Counted from the first letter of the stretch, positions 1-12,634 are shown. The stretch: DNA of 55,822 nucleotides from Mesostigma viride (GCA_009746045.1 RPFO01000065.1:3679561-3735382), one strand, 5' to 3'. Notes: a model not told the origin generated them from the letters alone. Translations and numbers: made by a program.

Positions 1-2
1 TA

Positions 3-727
3 GAAGACGAGACGACGTCCTCCTCGCGCCAGAGAGCAAAGTACGAGACTGTCCAGCTGCAAAATGGCAGCCTTCACCGCGGCGTTTTCCAACGGCGTCG
101 TCTCGTGGGGTTCCGTGGTAACATTCCTGCTGATGTGCAGGGCATTATATTGTGCCGGTTCACGACGCACTACGCTAAATTGTCACGTGTCCTCCCCGCA
201 AGAGGGCAGCAAGTCCTAGAGGTACGACCAACGATGTTTCTTCGGGATCAATACACGGTGAATCACGGTTGCCCTAGGGTTCGAGCATGCCAGGGAAGGA
301 TAATTGCCGTTTAAAATGTGCTCTGTAAGATACATTAAGCACTCGTTGTGAAATTCTTTTGCTGGCTGTTGCTGTGCAATATGGTGCCTTGATGTTTCAG
401 ATTGGGACCGGAAACGGGTTTGTGCCGTCCCATTTAGCGGCGGCCGCGGGAGAGCAGAATGTGATCAGCATCCGACCGACGGCGCGCTCTGCCAAGTTGG
501 CGAACGAGGGGTTTCCTTTGATACGTTTCGAGAAATGCGATTTCTTCAAGGAGATGCTGTTGTTGGCCAGGGTGGGCAGCAAAGCCAGCCAGGTGTTTCT
601 GGACACCAGGGGGATGGACAACCTAGCAGAGCTGCGCCACCTGCTGTCATTCGTAACGCTGGTGCTGGAGCCCCGATGCCTAGTTGTAAACTGCAACGCT
701 CGCATGCAGGAGGCGATGGAGGACGAG
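3..727 (+). CDS. SAM-dependent methyltransferase-like protein, 5' partial
   Basis: Two exons, 3-221 and 401-727, join in phase 0 (donor gtacga at 222, acceptor tttcag ending at 400). The join creates a textbook Rossmann motif I, VLE-IGTGNG, which neither exon shows alone. After it comes an alternating beta/alpha pattern with VFLDTRG at about 600-620 and a strand LEPRCLVVN near 667-695, as in class I methyltransferases. The frame is open to the left edge, so the true start lies outside. A good donor (gtaggg) follows at 728, so the protein continues downstream. A possible last exon at 979-1122 (ending KYGKMKNER-stop) is weak. Alternatively the gene continues into the zinc-finger/Kelch exons at 2081-4961. 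Substrate unknown; the catalytic function is inferred from the fold only. Confidence 0.6.
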
Positions 728-2080
728 GTAGGGGAAAGAGGCCGCGTTGACAGGTGCCAGCATTTCAATGTAACCATTCCGTAGCATGCCATACGAATAT
801 ATACCTGGACTTGCTTGCTCCGAGTCAAGTTGTTGGGGACCAGCCACAAATTTCGGATCGACATACGCCCTTTGTCTGAGATTGCAACGCGCCTCTCATC
901 GCCCTTGCACCCAAGCGTGCAAGGGTGATGCAACAGTCAGCCAACATAGGAACTTGCGTGGAAGGCCGAGGCCTTCAGTCAGCCAGGTCCTCGCGTGCAT
1001 ATCCCAGGGGCGGCCGTGAAAGGGCATGGCCAGCGTGTTGTGTTGGTGCCTCTCATGCGTGCTGTCCCAGCGACCAGCGCGTGAAAAGGTTCAAATATGG
1101 AAAGATGAAAAATGAAAGATAAGAAGATGTATATTTTCATGGGTGGTGAAAAGATCGTTGACAGATGCCTGTACCGTTATGCCAATGGCAGAGTCCCACA
1201 GCCTTTCCACACCCCGACACTGTCGCCATCGATGCCCACTGAGCTCCGCATTCAACATTATCGCAAACAACCCTAGGTTAGGGGTTGCATGGTGAAGCCC
1301 TAGTTCAGGCTTTTATGGTGTGTGGTTTGGGTGTCTGGTCCATGGAACACCCCAGCATGCTTGTGCCGTATGCCAGGAAATACATTCTCTTATCCGAATG
1401 CCTGTGTGTGTGTGTGTGCATGGTCATTTTAGTATGCTATGTGTGTGCGCAACTCACAATTGTGCCCCCCCTTCCCCTCTCCCCCCTTCTTATATTTGTT
1501 TCCTCTCCTTTCGACGCAGCCTCTTTGTTTTCATTTTTGAACTAGCGGTGGGGGAGATTGTTGCCAGGGAGGCAGGGCCACCATTGCCACTAACCAGGAG
1601 TCACCTTTGCACGGCTTCCGCGATTGCTTGACCCAGTGAGTAGTACTCCTACTCACCTTCGCCCCTATGGGGCTAGCGTAGCTTCACTCCACTGGTTCAT
1701 ATTGGGGAATTTCGGATGCACTTGCACCGCTTTCCGGTAAAGAGTTTTCTAGCAGTTGGGCTATAGCTGTTCGAATCCAGTAGCGTGCCAAATCTTTCAC
1801 TAACATTCATGCAAGACTCTTCTGTTATGTTAATATCTGCTGCATTTCCGCTGCCGCTACGATCTGCGCTGTCCCTACAGCCCACTGCTCACACGGCCGC
1901 TGCCACTACTTGCTTTTCCTGCACCATTCTGCTGCCACCGCCACCATCGTACAGATTTCATGGCCGGCCATTCTCTACCGATTGGACCAGGCGTCACCCC
2001 CCCGACGGCCGACAACGCAGTGCCCCGCACAAGCAACACACTCTGAGGAGGCCCCGCCCCCCTGCAGGGGAGGGGAGGAG
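728..2080. other. Intron or intergenic DNA
   Basis: No convincing exon was found here. It holds a short GT run near 1402-1420, pyrimidine-rich tracts near 1465-1520 that could serve as acceptor tracts, and the weak exon candidate 979-1122. If the methyltransferase and Kelch exons belong to one gene, this is one long intron with perhaps one missed exon. Confidence 0.4.
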
Positions 2081-4961
2081 GTGGCCCGCTGGCGCCCCGT
2101 GTCAGCGCTGTTCCCTCTTTACCCACTGCGCCACCCGCCACGTTTTGCGGGGGACGGACGAGAGATCTGCCGTTTCCACAACTACTGCGAGCTGTGCATA
2201 AAGGGGCGCCAGGTGGGCATACCTCAACGCACAGCACCGCTTGTGGTGTCCTCTTGTAGGCCCCACATCGCGCCACCTGGCAGCGTTTTTGGGATGAGCC
2301 GACTCTGTCAGTCACACCTTATGCGTGGCCCTGCTTGCTCGCCCCACCAGTGGCCAGGGACGAGCCAAGGACCTGCGTCCTAATGTTTTTAACATCCATG
2401 CATGACCTGAAACACAGAGACACCGTGTTATCTATTTCCGCCCGCCTTCTCGCAATGCTGACATGTCACCCTTACACCTTACCCCATGCGTTCTCTGCGG
2501 TGGCTGTGGCTGTGCTTGTCCCCCCTTTGGGGCGCTCCCCCTGCAGGGCCGGCCTTGCATCCGTGGCCAGCAAGGGCGGTGCCCCTACGACCACGACACC
2601 TGTCACTTCTGCCTCGCGCACGGCCACGCTGCCAAAGCATGCCCCGAGGCCGCGCGGATGCAAGCAATCATCGACGCCCGCATGGGGCGGTGGCAGGTGG
2701 GCGCCCGTGCAGGCAGTCATGGCGCGGATGACGTGGGGGAGCATACAGGGAGTGCTACGGACCAGTCTTTTCTTGGGCCACAGTTGCAGCAGCTGGCACG
2801 AGGCAGCATGCCTTTAGTAGATGGGGCGGACGCCAGAATTGTGGCCCAGGGGAAGGCATGTACCGGGGCACAGTCATACACGGAGAGGGAGGCACTGACA
2901 AGCGTGAAACCACTCGCACGGTCGCCAGCAGCGCAGGCAGCCGTGCCCCCCCAGCAGGGCGATGCAGCATCCATGGGATGCGTGGGAAACCTGCAAACGG
3001 CGACAACCACTTGGCGAGTAGAAGCAGCTACAAGGGCACATCCGGAGGAGGAAGCAACGCCACCCGATAGTATGCACTCTATGCATGGCGCATCAGGTTC
3101 CATGAGTGGCATGGAGGGACGGGATGACATGGCAGAGACGGGTGGTAGCGCGAGCGGGGGTGGGTCGGCAGCACCGCCAGATGCCAGCACTAACACCGCC
3201 CACATGGCGCAACCGTACTTGTACGTGGTGGGGGGCCGCGTGAGGGGCCAGACGGTGGGCATCGTTGAGCGCCTGCCCCTGCTGGGGGGCGCCTGGGAGC
3301 GTTGCCCCCTGATGCTAGAGCCGAGGGGGTCCCTGGGTGTGGCCGCCGTGTGCTGGGACGCCGCCACGTGTCGCGACGCGGCCGCTCGGTTGGCATTTGG
3401 CGCGCAGGGCAAGCCTTGCGGGATGCTGGCGCACGGCGACCCGGCGAGGGGTGGTGCTGCGGCGGGCAGTGGCGGGACCGGCGAGAGTAGAGGCCTGGCA
3501 GCAGCTGTTGGCGGGGGGATCACATCCCTGGGACAGCCTCTGGATGGCATCGCAGCGTGTCATACGGCAGCAGAATCTGTTACTGAGGGGATGACATCTA
3601 CCAGGGGCGTGGGTCCCACGGTGGGTGCGGCCTGCTCCTCGGACGGCACCGTAGTGGTGAATGAGCACAGGGGGGAGCAAGGTGCGGCCGCAGGTCCTCA
3701 CCTGTGGCCAGGGGGCGCAGCAATTGCAGGCACGCTGTGCCACGGCGGGGCGTTGGTGGCGGTTGGTGGCGGCGGCGTCACCTGCAACCTCGACTCGTGC
3801 GAGCTTCTTGTGAGCAGGAACGGAAGCATAGTGGAGAGGACAAGCATTGGGGAGAGGACAAGCGTAGGGGAGAGGACAACAAGTGCACAGCTGCAGTCAT
3901 GTGAGACGGCATCACGTCCAGAGGGGTTCCCTGGCCAGGGCAACGAGCACCTGACGTGGGCGGCATTGCCGTCGGTGCCCACCGCACGGCACGCGCTGGC
4001 AGTGACGGCGGCCAGGTCGCGCCGATCCCTGAGAAGCGGGCTGGAACTGAGCACGGGGCCTATCGCAGCAGCGCGCTGTGAAGGTGGAGCCGACATGGAT
4101 GCCAGCCATGGAGCGCGCTGTGAAGGTGGAGCCGACATGGATGCCAGCCATGGACGGCGAGCCCCTGTGCCAGCTGGACCTTGCGAGCCCTGTGAATGCA
4201 TGGCTGGGAGGAGCGATGGTTCGCCTTGTCATGACGATCGGCTGGTTGGCTCGGCCAAGGGCCAGGGGTACGCTGCGGATGCCAGTGGCTGCTTCGACCA
4301 GCTCTATGCGGTGGGGGGGTGGCTGTATGGGGACCACTGTGCGACGAATGTCGAGTGTTTCGACGTGCACGCGCGCAGCTGGCGCGTGTGCGCGCCGCTG
4401 CTGGCGCCGCGCCGGCTGCACGGCGTCGCGTCGGTCGGTAGTCGGCTCTACGCGTTTGGCGGTATTGGAGGGCATGGGCCTGCTGCCAGGGGTCCCACCA
4501 AGCTGGCCGAGTGCTACATCCCTGATGACGACGAGCAAAGCGCAATGTTTTCGGAAGCCAACCGTGGTGCTCATGCTGGTGGAGAAGGGAATGATAGACA
4601 ACAGGGCGGCTTGGTTGGTGCAGGGCAGTGGGTGCCTATTGCCCCACTGCCAGCAGCCTCGTGCACGTGTGCTTGCACTGTGGGAGAGGCTGTCTATGTG
4701 CTGTGCTGGGAGGCAGGCACTGTGCTGCGTTACGACCCGGGCTCTGACAGCTATCAGCTTGTCGGGCCACTGCCGATGCCGGAATGGTACGGTTTTGCGG
4801 CTGTCGCGTGGGGCCCCTGGGTGTACGCGGTGGGCGGCACGACAAAAGGCCGCCTGTCCAAGAGCCTGTTCCGGTTGGACACCAGAAGCGAGGCGTGGGA
4901 GGAGCTCCCGGGGATGAAGATTGCGCGCCGGCGATGTGCTGCTGCCATCTGCTGGAGCTGA
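2081..4961 (+). CDS. Zinc-finger plus Kelch-repeat protein
   Basis: An exon ending at 2212 (donor gtgggc) and a long exon 2547-4961 (acceptor ctgcag) join in phase 0. The join assembles a cysteine/histidine cluster: EICRFHNYCELC, then C-x8-CPYDHDTCHFC, then GHAAKAC, which reads as a CCCH-like finger followed by a CCHC knuckle. The remainder has Kelch blades: LYVVGGRVRG (about 3217), LYAVGGWLYG (4300), LYAFGGIGG (4445) and VYAVGGTTKG (4822), with the usual R-x5-aromatic spacing. Between blades are long Ala/Gly/Ser-rich inserts, including a 14-residue tandem repeat. Stop at 4961. The 5' end is not fixed: no in-frame ATG is visible in the first exon, so an upstream exon must exist. Probably a binding scaffold; it may be fused to the upstream methyltransferase. 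Confidence 0.6.
4071..4154 (+). repeat. 42-bp tandem duplication inside the Kelch exon
   Basis: Two adjacent, essentially identical 42-bp copies begin at 4071 and 4113. They add 14 residues each (core EGGADMDASHG) without shifting frame. A smaller run of about 15-bp repeats (GERTS core) lies at 3831-3880. Confidence 0.9.
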
Positions 4962-6080
4962 GAATGGCAGTGTAATTGCATGGGCTAGGGAGATATGCCG
5001 CCGAGCGTTGATGCCGTGCAAATGATGTGCTCTGGCCTATGTGCACATGCGCACCGTGTATGGCCTGCATGCAGATCTAGTTGCGGCGCACATGCATAAC
5101 CAGCTCGTCATACCAGCACTGCTTTGCGGTACATCTACCTGCATGTATATTACAATCACTGGTCAATTGTATCACTCAAGTTGGGCTTTCCATGGATGCA
5201 AGCCGATTCGATCGGCCAATTTTACCCCGAGGTTGTCGCCGGTTCTCAAATTGTCAAATTGTCAAAATTGTCACTTCATTCACGCCGGAGGACTACCTAC
5301 GGACTAGGTACCTGCGGCCGACTGCTTGACGCGGAGTCGCCGGGCTTTAAGTTCTGTAACTTACCAAACTCGCCACGACACGCCGCCGCGCTATTTTCTA
5401 CTTCTTTTGGAACATGGCTTGCGTTGGGTTCATCGACGAGCATCGACGCGGTGCAATCCGACGGCGGAGAATAAGTTCGCCACAGCACAGCGCGACGCAA
5501 TGGCTCTTTTCCATGTACAACGTGAGATGCAAAGTCCGCAACGCTGACCGGAAATTCCGTCCAACACCATCGTACAGTACTACCAGTCAACCTCTTCTCT
5601 GCATTTTAGCCGTCAAATCAGGGTCGAATGCGCAATTGATCTTGAAACGTCTCCGTTCGTCTCCGGGACACTTCCGCGACTTATAGGTACTCAGTTCCGT
5701 CACCCTTGGCATGTTGTCGTACAATACTACAAATTCACGCCAATAGAAATTCGCGTCCGAACATATATCTCGATAGAGTCATGCCTCTTATTTAATTTCA
5801 AGGTACCTCTTAATTAATCTCGCCCCCCGCCCTCCGACAATTTGACAATTTGACAAAAAGAGCCAATTTTACCCCGACTCGATATGTGACTTTAAGCTCC
5901 TGGGACTGTGAACTCCAAGGCATAACATAAAATGTCTGCAGTATTCAGTGGTCAATGAGACAAGTCCGTAGCACAGGCCTAAAGCCATGCACTAGGACTG
6001 TTGGCGGCAATGCAAAGCCTGCCCCTGTGCTAAATCCATATGAGCAATCAGGTCCCCTACCACTCAAAGACAAGCTCGGC
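4962..6080. other. Intergenic, convergent 3' ends
   Basis: This lies between the stops of the + strand Kelch gene and the - strand RRM gene. It is AT-richer than the exons. No coding potential was recognised; it contains the inverted-repeat structure at 5215-5877. Confidence 0.6.
5215..5877. repeat. Candidate inverted-repeat (MITE-like) element
   Basis: A perfect 16-bp direct repeat, GCCAATTTTACCCCGA, occurs at 5215-5230 and 5862-5877. Inside it are inverted arms: 5247-5272 (CAAATTGTCAAATTGTC plus a further 9 nt) and its reverse complement at about 5836-5855. The interior has no ORF. The direct repeats are not flush with the arms (16 and 6 nt away), so calling them target-site duplications is uncertain. 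A weaker match (ATTTGACCCCGAGTC) lies at about 41138. Confidence 0.4.
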
Positions 6081-6088
6081 CTAGGCAT

Positions 6089-9000
6089 CTACCCTCTCCC
6101 TCTTCCCCTCCCTCCTCTTCCCCCAAACCCACCCCTTCCCCTTGGCGCCCCCCTGCCACCCCCCCTGCTGCTGAGACCTCCCTGCCCCGCATGACCTCCC
6201 CGGCCTGCCCCCGCACCCCTCCTCTCTCCATGTCCCCTCCGGCCCCTCCCCCCTTCCCTTCTCTCCCCCCCCCCCCCGGCCCCTTCCCGGCGCATGCCCC
6301 CCGCGGTCCCGCATGGCCTCTCTCTTCTGCACCCTCCCTGCGGCCACGCCCAGGTACGCCTGGAAACGATCCCCTCCCTTGGCCTTGAGCGTGGCCAGCT
6401 TGCGCGCGGCCACGCTCGGCCGCTTGCCCTTGCGGATGAGTCCCTTCATCATCGCCGCGTCGACCGCTTTGGAGCTGCGTGTGCCACCGGCCAGGTCGCC
6501 CACGCGCGCCACTGCCGAGTGCTTTAGCTTGCCCTGGGCCTTACCGCCGCTGACCGCTGCCTTGCTGGAGTGGATGCCCTCAAAGGCAGCAGGGCCGCCC
6601 GGCTTGCCGGCTAGCCGCCGCTCCGCCCCGGTCATGCCGCTGGTGGCGAGGGCGGGCGCCGCAGCCACTGATGTGGCCGAGCGCTTGGGCCGGGAGATGC
6701 GGATCTCGCGAGACTTGAGCGTCTGCTTGGACATCTGCAGCGCCTCGGTGACGGCGTTCTGTGGCAAGAGCAAAACCACACACAGGAAAAGCGACAGCGA
6801 GCGTTACAGGTGGTAACGTGTGGGAAAATGCGCAGGGGCAGATGGGGTCCGAATATGCCGCGCCCGCGCGGACGTGTACAATGTCAACGGCTTTCATGCA
6901 GCATGGTGACATCTGCACCGTGGCTCAGAGATATGTGCCAACGACTCGCAGGCTGGACCGCGGGAGGCAATGCACCATTCCGTAAGGTACACAAATCCTC
7001 TTGTTAAAAAGCTACACCCATGATGAGTGGGATGGAGTCAGGTGGCACATCGCAAGCTACGCCCCTTGGCTGCACGCATGTTCACAAGCTGGTTTCTCAC
7101 ATCAAAGCGCCACGCGCACCATCCATGCAGTTTTCTTTCCTTGGCAACGGCTGAGCTCGAGACGAAGGCGGCCAGCAGTTCAGGTCTGTGCTGAGTAAGG
7201 TACCCATATGGGTGCCGTATGAACGGGTGCCATGAGGGTTGCTCCCATTGGCTCTTTAACAGCAAGCAGGTAATGGACAAAAGCGAGTGAACTCACTTAT
7301 CTAAAAACAGCCACTCGGCCCAGTGTGGTGAGAGGCTCATCCGTGCAAGCGAATTCAACTGTGTCCAACCATACACCCAAACACAAATGCTTGCCACTTG
7401 CGTGGCACAACTATCTTTCTTTCCTTTTTACAGCGTGGAGCTGTACCTTGTCCTTGAATAACACACGCCGCCATTCATACCTTGTCCGTGAACAGACAAC
7501 CAAGGTATGCCCAAGGTATGCCCAGTATCTCGTCCTTGAGCAACATGTCAGCAGTTTTCCACCTTGTCACTTAAAAAAACGAACGCTAGCCATACCTTGT
7601 CCTCGGGCAGTCAACCAAGGCGTAAGCCTAATTTCATTTATTATGCGCCTATAAGCATGCTCTTTATTGTCCTTAAGAGCGTGCGCCAGCATTCATACCT
7701 CATTCATGGACAGCCAAACAAAATATTGCCCCTACCTTGTCCTGAAAGAGCTCGCATGCTGGTCTCACCTTGTCCTTGAACAGCACGTAGGCGATGCCCT
7801 TGCCCATGTTGGTCTTGCGGTCGCGCACCACCCGGATCGCCTCGATGGCCCCTTTGAGGATGGCACTGCCGCAGCCGTCAAAGAAGTTGTACACGTCCTC
7901 CTCCTGCCAGAGGGGTCAGCCACAACGCGTGCCAACAGATGTCAACAGGAACAACATTGGAGACAGTATTGCCAGGAAACATGGCTGACAACTGGGCCAA
8001 GGACGTATGAACGCGTGGTACCATGAGACGCTGCCAGCAAGAACGGTGTGGGAACTGGGAAGATGTGGCGACCATTCTTTGGTCTATCAGGATGGCCACC
8101 TCGTGAATGGGACGCACATGATGAGGCCAAGCGAGCAAGGAATATATCCATGGAGGGTGCCGCAGCAGATACGGTGGGCGGAGCTGTTGCGCGGTGGGCG
8201 GGAAGCCATGCCACCCACACGCACGGTCAGGCGTTCCCGGTCAGCCAAACAAGGAGCCCCCCAGGCCCAAGCAAGGATTACAGCGACCAAAACGGAGCAT
8301 GGGCCATCCTAGGTTGACAGGTGATCTATATGAGTATCGTCCCGATGCATCCATCCACCACAGGATGCATACTAGACAGTAGTATTGAAGTAAGACATCC
8401 AAACAAACCATCCATGCGCCCACCCGGGGCGCTCTGACCGCCGCCACTACACTTTGATTCTTTTGTTGAACACCGCACCTCCACATCGTACGGCAAGTTG
8501 CCGATGAAGACAGATTTGGAGCGTTCGTACTCAACAGGGGCCGCAGGGACGGCGGCGCCCCCCTGCCGCTTGGAGGAGGGGAGGCCGGCCAAGTCCACGC
8601 GGATGTGGTTGCCGTTGAACTGCGTGTGACGGAAAGACGAGAGGCAAACAGCAGCCAGGGCAGATATGCGTCGTGGGAAAAACAACCCTAGTGGTTTCCA
8701 TTTTACTGCACGTGATGTGAAACAAGATGCCCATGTGGTAGAGGACCCGGCATTAAGCACGCAACATATCTCAGCAAGAGCTGGCCGTTGGACCGCGTGA
8801 GGCGGTGGAGATGAATCCAACAGCAGACGGTGGACAAAATACAAGTAATTGCCTTTGAAATGGGCACAGCAAAGAAGACTCTCGCGTTATGGACGAACAA
8901 CACATTATGGACAGGCGATGGCCACAAATCGCTGATGAGGTCACCCATCACGTGCTGTGAGACCCGTCACGTGGGATGAGGCATGCCTTGTTTTACAAAT

Positions 9001-12000
9001 CACCACCGAGAGCATATAGCGAACGGGCCACCCACCAGCGCCATGTTCTCCATGAGTGCCGCTTTCGCGCCCGCGTTGTCCGCAAACACGACAAAGGCGG
9101 CCTTGCTGCGGAGGGTGCAGCCAACAATGGGGGGCCGGGAGGGGGATGACCAACAAGTGTGGCAGGTTGAGCACTGAAAGGCGAGGCTGGACAGGCCAGA
9201 GCCCAGCAAGTCATCATAGCAGGCGGCGTAGCGGATATGGACGGGCAATCATGCACCTGGTCGATGCACTCCTGTTCCCCTGCTCCGTGACTGAGCACCC
9301 AGGTTAGTGGGGTACCTCCGCCGCACATCCTCCCGTGCTCAAGACCGGATGCTATTCGTGCACATTGCCCAAGTGGCTTCGTGTGCATTACCGAGGCAGC
9401 AACTGCCTTGGAAAGCGCAAAGCCCCGACAACAGGACTTCGAAAGCAGGGCTGCGACAATAGGCAGCTGGAGTGTGCAGCTCCAAACAGCAGTGTGGAAG
9501 CAAGCCGGACACACACATGACACACGCGGGCCTCCCGTAGGGATATCCCACAGCTGTGTGTATGGGAAGATTCTCCTGCTTGTACACGCTTGTAAAACGG
9601 GGCATGCCCTTCCTGTCCACGGTTGTGCTACGGGGAATGCCCGACACCCAATGCCTGGCCTTGAGCACCGTTGGGTGTTTGCCCTGGTGACAGAGGCTCA
9701 TGGGATTACACCATGGCCGCTACGAACACAAAACTTTGCAACACATTCATTGCATGCATGCGGGTGGTCAAATGGTCGTGAAAACAATTAAATGCGTATT
9801 TGAGAAAGATGTATGCATGCTTCCCCCACCTGCTGCGCGTCTCGCTCAGGTCACCCGTGATCACTTTTGCGCGACGCGGCTCCTTGCCCTGTCATCCCGA
9901 GGACGCAAGCAAGGGCAAATGAAGGAAGGGGGGGGGGGGGGGGGGGGCGCGGAGGTGAGGGGCAAAAGATGAGCAACAATCCGATGAGGGGGGGCAACAA
10001 GCGATGAGCGGGCAAGAGGGGTGGGCGGGGAGGTATGCATGCGCAGGCGACAAGGGGAAAGGACAAGGGGAGCAACAAGGGCCAACGCAACCGCTTCCTT
10101 TGCAACGCAAGAAAGGTAGAGAGGTTTCTGTGCAGGAAATCCCGGCCACCGGTCAGCATGCTCCCTACCACCGCCAGCATTACATCTCATGCCCCTTGAC
10201 TGGCTTTACACCTCAAGGCTGTGCCATGAGGGTCAGGGGCCGATGGGATGTGCGAGCCATGACACACCCAGGGGGCAGGACACACTGTTCGATGACGATA
10301 GATGAGTACCTACTGGAACCCTTGGACTCCCCGACAGAGGCACGCGTGACTGATGCAACAAGAGATAGAAGTACTATAGCAACAAGATATAGTAGTACTG
10401 TAGCAACAAGATATAGTAGTACTAAAGCAACAAGATATAGTAGTACTGTAGCAACAAGATACAGTAGTACTATAGCAACACGATATCGTAGTACTATAGC
10501 AACAAGATAGTACTACCGCAACAGATATAGTAAAGAATACTACTATATCTACATAGTAGCATGAACTTGGGATCCGGCCCCCATGAGGCATGATTGCCTC
10601 GCACGTTTATGAGGTCTGTGTTCCATGCGCATCCATCATGCTCCCTGGTCGTTGCACGCGTCCACCTTCCCTCTCCGCCACATGGCGCACCATGACACAC
10701 TACTCCGATACCCTCCGTCCGAGCGGATCGACTAATCCTCGTTGGTCCCGCAACGTGCGTCGCTCACAGCTTGTCGCAGCGCCCACAGGTTCTCACGTAG
10801 GCAAAAGAAGGACAGCTGCCAGCCAAAGGCGAGGAGAGGGAGCGGGGTGACACTGGGTACACCTCAGCAGCGGACGGGTGCGCCTCGGCATCGCCACCGA
10901 CCGCCGAGGTACACGGGTGCAGGTAGGCAGTGGGCTGGGGACTGCACAATCGTGCACATGGGCAAGTCAAGTCAAGGGTGCAGCTGTCGCACCCGTCCCA
11001 TGGTGGATCTTGGCACCTGCCCCCCCTGTACAGAGTCACATCCACACCACGGTACCTAATTATTCCAGCATCCTCGAGCTGATTACCCCGCGCTGGAGGA
11101 GCATCCTCTGGATGAGCATTCGCTGCCCCCCCCCCCCCCCTCTACATGGCACCAGCACCGGCATCCTCTGGCACCCGGCACCTGTCCATGCGCCACCCGT
11201 CTCCATGCCGAGGCCATGCAGCCCATCCTGTGTACGTGATTATTTAATCCTGCGAAGGTTTAGCCAGACATAAGCTAGGCTTCACGAGGGCGACCCCTCG
11301 TCTGATGGTGACCATTACAGTGACCGTAACAGTGACCATGACCATCATACTAGGCTGTGCGAGGGCCTACCACTCGTCTAAAGAACGTCAAATTCTCTAG
11401 TCCTAGAACCATATGTATATCCAATACACAGGCCGGTGGCCACACCTCGGCCGCAACAACTACAGTGCTAGACCCACATGTACATAAAAAACACCGGCCA
11501 ATTCTATACTAAACACACAGGCCAGCTAGGCAGCCGCAGCAAGCATACCTCTCCGTACCCACATCTAGATCAAACACATAGCTGTCACAAGCCGCAGCCA
11601 GCGTACCTCGGCTGCCACCGGCACGCTGCGGAAGCGCACCGACTCGACGGCCCCATGTGTCGAGAAGTGCCGCACCAGCGCCTTCTTGTGGGTAGAGGCG
11701 GGCACGTTGCCCACAAAGATAGTCCGTTCGAGCTTCAACAAGTTCTGCTCCTCTTTAGACAGCACCTTGTCGGGGCCCGCGCTCGCCTCCTCCTCGTCCG
11801 TGTCGTCGGCCACCCCGGCGCGCAGGGCCGGCGCGTCGACCGTGCCACCGTTCAGCCCGTCTGCTACAGCAGCGTCCTCCTCCTTGCCCAAGCGACCAGG
11901 CTGATCTTTCTTCTCTTTCTTCTTACTCTTCTCCTTCTCCTTGATTTTCTTTTTCTTCGGTTTACCCTCTACCGCGGCACCGTCCTCAGTCTCCACTTCC

Positions 12001-12443
12001 CCGTCGCTGGCCTCATTCTCTGCTGCCGCCCCGGGCGCGGCGGCCGTTACCTTGTCGGCGTTCTTGGACTTGGAAGCATTCTCCCCCTTTTTCCTCTTTT
12101 TGCCCTCCTCGATGCCGCCGCTTTTTGCTGCTGCCGGCTTCTCCTTCCTCGCCTCATTCGGTAACCTATCCTCCCCAGGGCTCGCGACGTCATCGACGTC
12201 TTTTCGCTTTGTATCCCTCTTCTTCCCAGCACCCGCCTTATTGTCTTTTACAACGTCTTCATCGACATGCCTGGCTTTGGCTATAGCTTTAGAAACATTT
12301 CGCCATGATGGCCTACCGCCAGCATCCTCTGACGGCTTGTCCGCGGCGACATTGCTACGCTTGAAAGGATTGGCATCGACAAAAAGTGAGGACGCAGCTG
12401 TGTCCGTCTCCAAACCAAATAAATCCTTAAATACCTCTGCCAT
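6089..12443 (-). CDS. RBM34: Nop12/RBM34-type nucleolar RNA-binding protein
   Basis: Six exons on the minus strand: 12443-11607, 9888-9830, 9105-9036, 8619-8479, 7903-7769 and 6758-6089. All introns are GT-AG and the phases agree. The first 220 or so residues are Lys/Glu-rich, nuclear/nucleolar in character. RRM1 starts at RTIFVGNVP and has the family hallmark VESVRFRS; its beta-3 (KAAFVVF) comes from exon 3 and it ends FNGNHIRVD in exon 4. RRM2 has SVFIGNLPY and GKGIAYVLF. Yeast Nop12 and human RBM34 act in 60S ribosome precursor processing. The C-terminus is uncertain: the exon-6 frame runs to 6081 with poor sequence, while the frame offset by one nucleotide after a 13-C tract (6265-6277) encodes a clean RGG box ending at 6089. 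Start ATG 12441-12443. Introns contain the repeats at 9928-9947 and 10351-10550. Confidence 0.88.
9928..9947. repeat. 20-nt G homopolymer in intron 1
   Basis: An uninterrupted G run in the + strand just outside exon 2 of the RRM gene. On the transcript it is a C run about 40 nt upstream of the acceptor. Homopolymers of this length are prone to length error. Confidence 0.9.
10351..10550. repeat. 24-bp tandem repeat in intron 1 of the RRM gene
   Basis: The core GCAACAAGATATAGTAGTAC recurs at about 10379, 10403, 10427, 10451, 10475 and 10499, with a decayed tail to 10550. The period is 24 bp. Confidence 0.85.
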
Positions 12444-12634
12444 TGTCCTAAAATAAATGCCGTTCTCCTGAACACTGCAAAACCACAGCAGGGTTTGCCC
12501 GCCGGCAGGTATCTCGTTTCTAGGCAGGCTTGTTCAATAATTTTTACAGCCAGTTTTCCGCCGTGACGCAGACCTTTTCTCCGTCATACTGTAGACACTA
12601 CTGGTTTCATACATAATGCTGCCCGCGTTCAGCG
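12444..12634. promoter_or_regulatory. Upstream region of the RRM gene
   Basis: This is the 190 bp between the RRM start codon and the retroelement fragment on the other strand. It must hold the 5' UTR and part of the promoter of the minus-strand gene. No TATA-like box is convincing. Confidence 0.3.

Noticed and set aside
979-1122. Last exon of the methyltransferase-like gene
   Set aside because: Phase and acceptor are possible, but the sequence has no family resemblance and a join to 2081 onward is equally possible; mentioned only as an alternative.
1740-1785. tRNA gene with box B GTTCGAATCC
   Set aside because: The possible A-box is too close (about 20 nt) and no cloverleaf can be drawn.
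3912-5021. 369-codon minus-strand frame opposite the Kelch exon
   Set aside because: A shadow of the GC-rich Kelch coding frame; His/Arg/Pro-rich and without domain signal.
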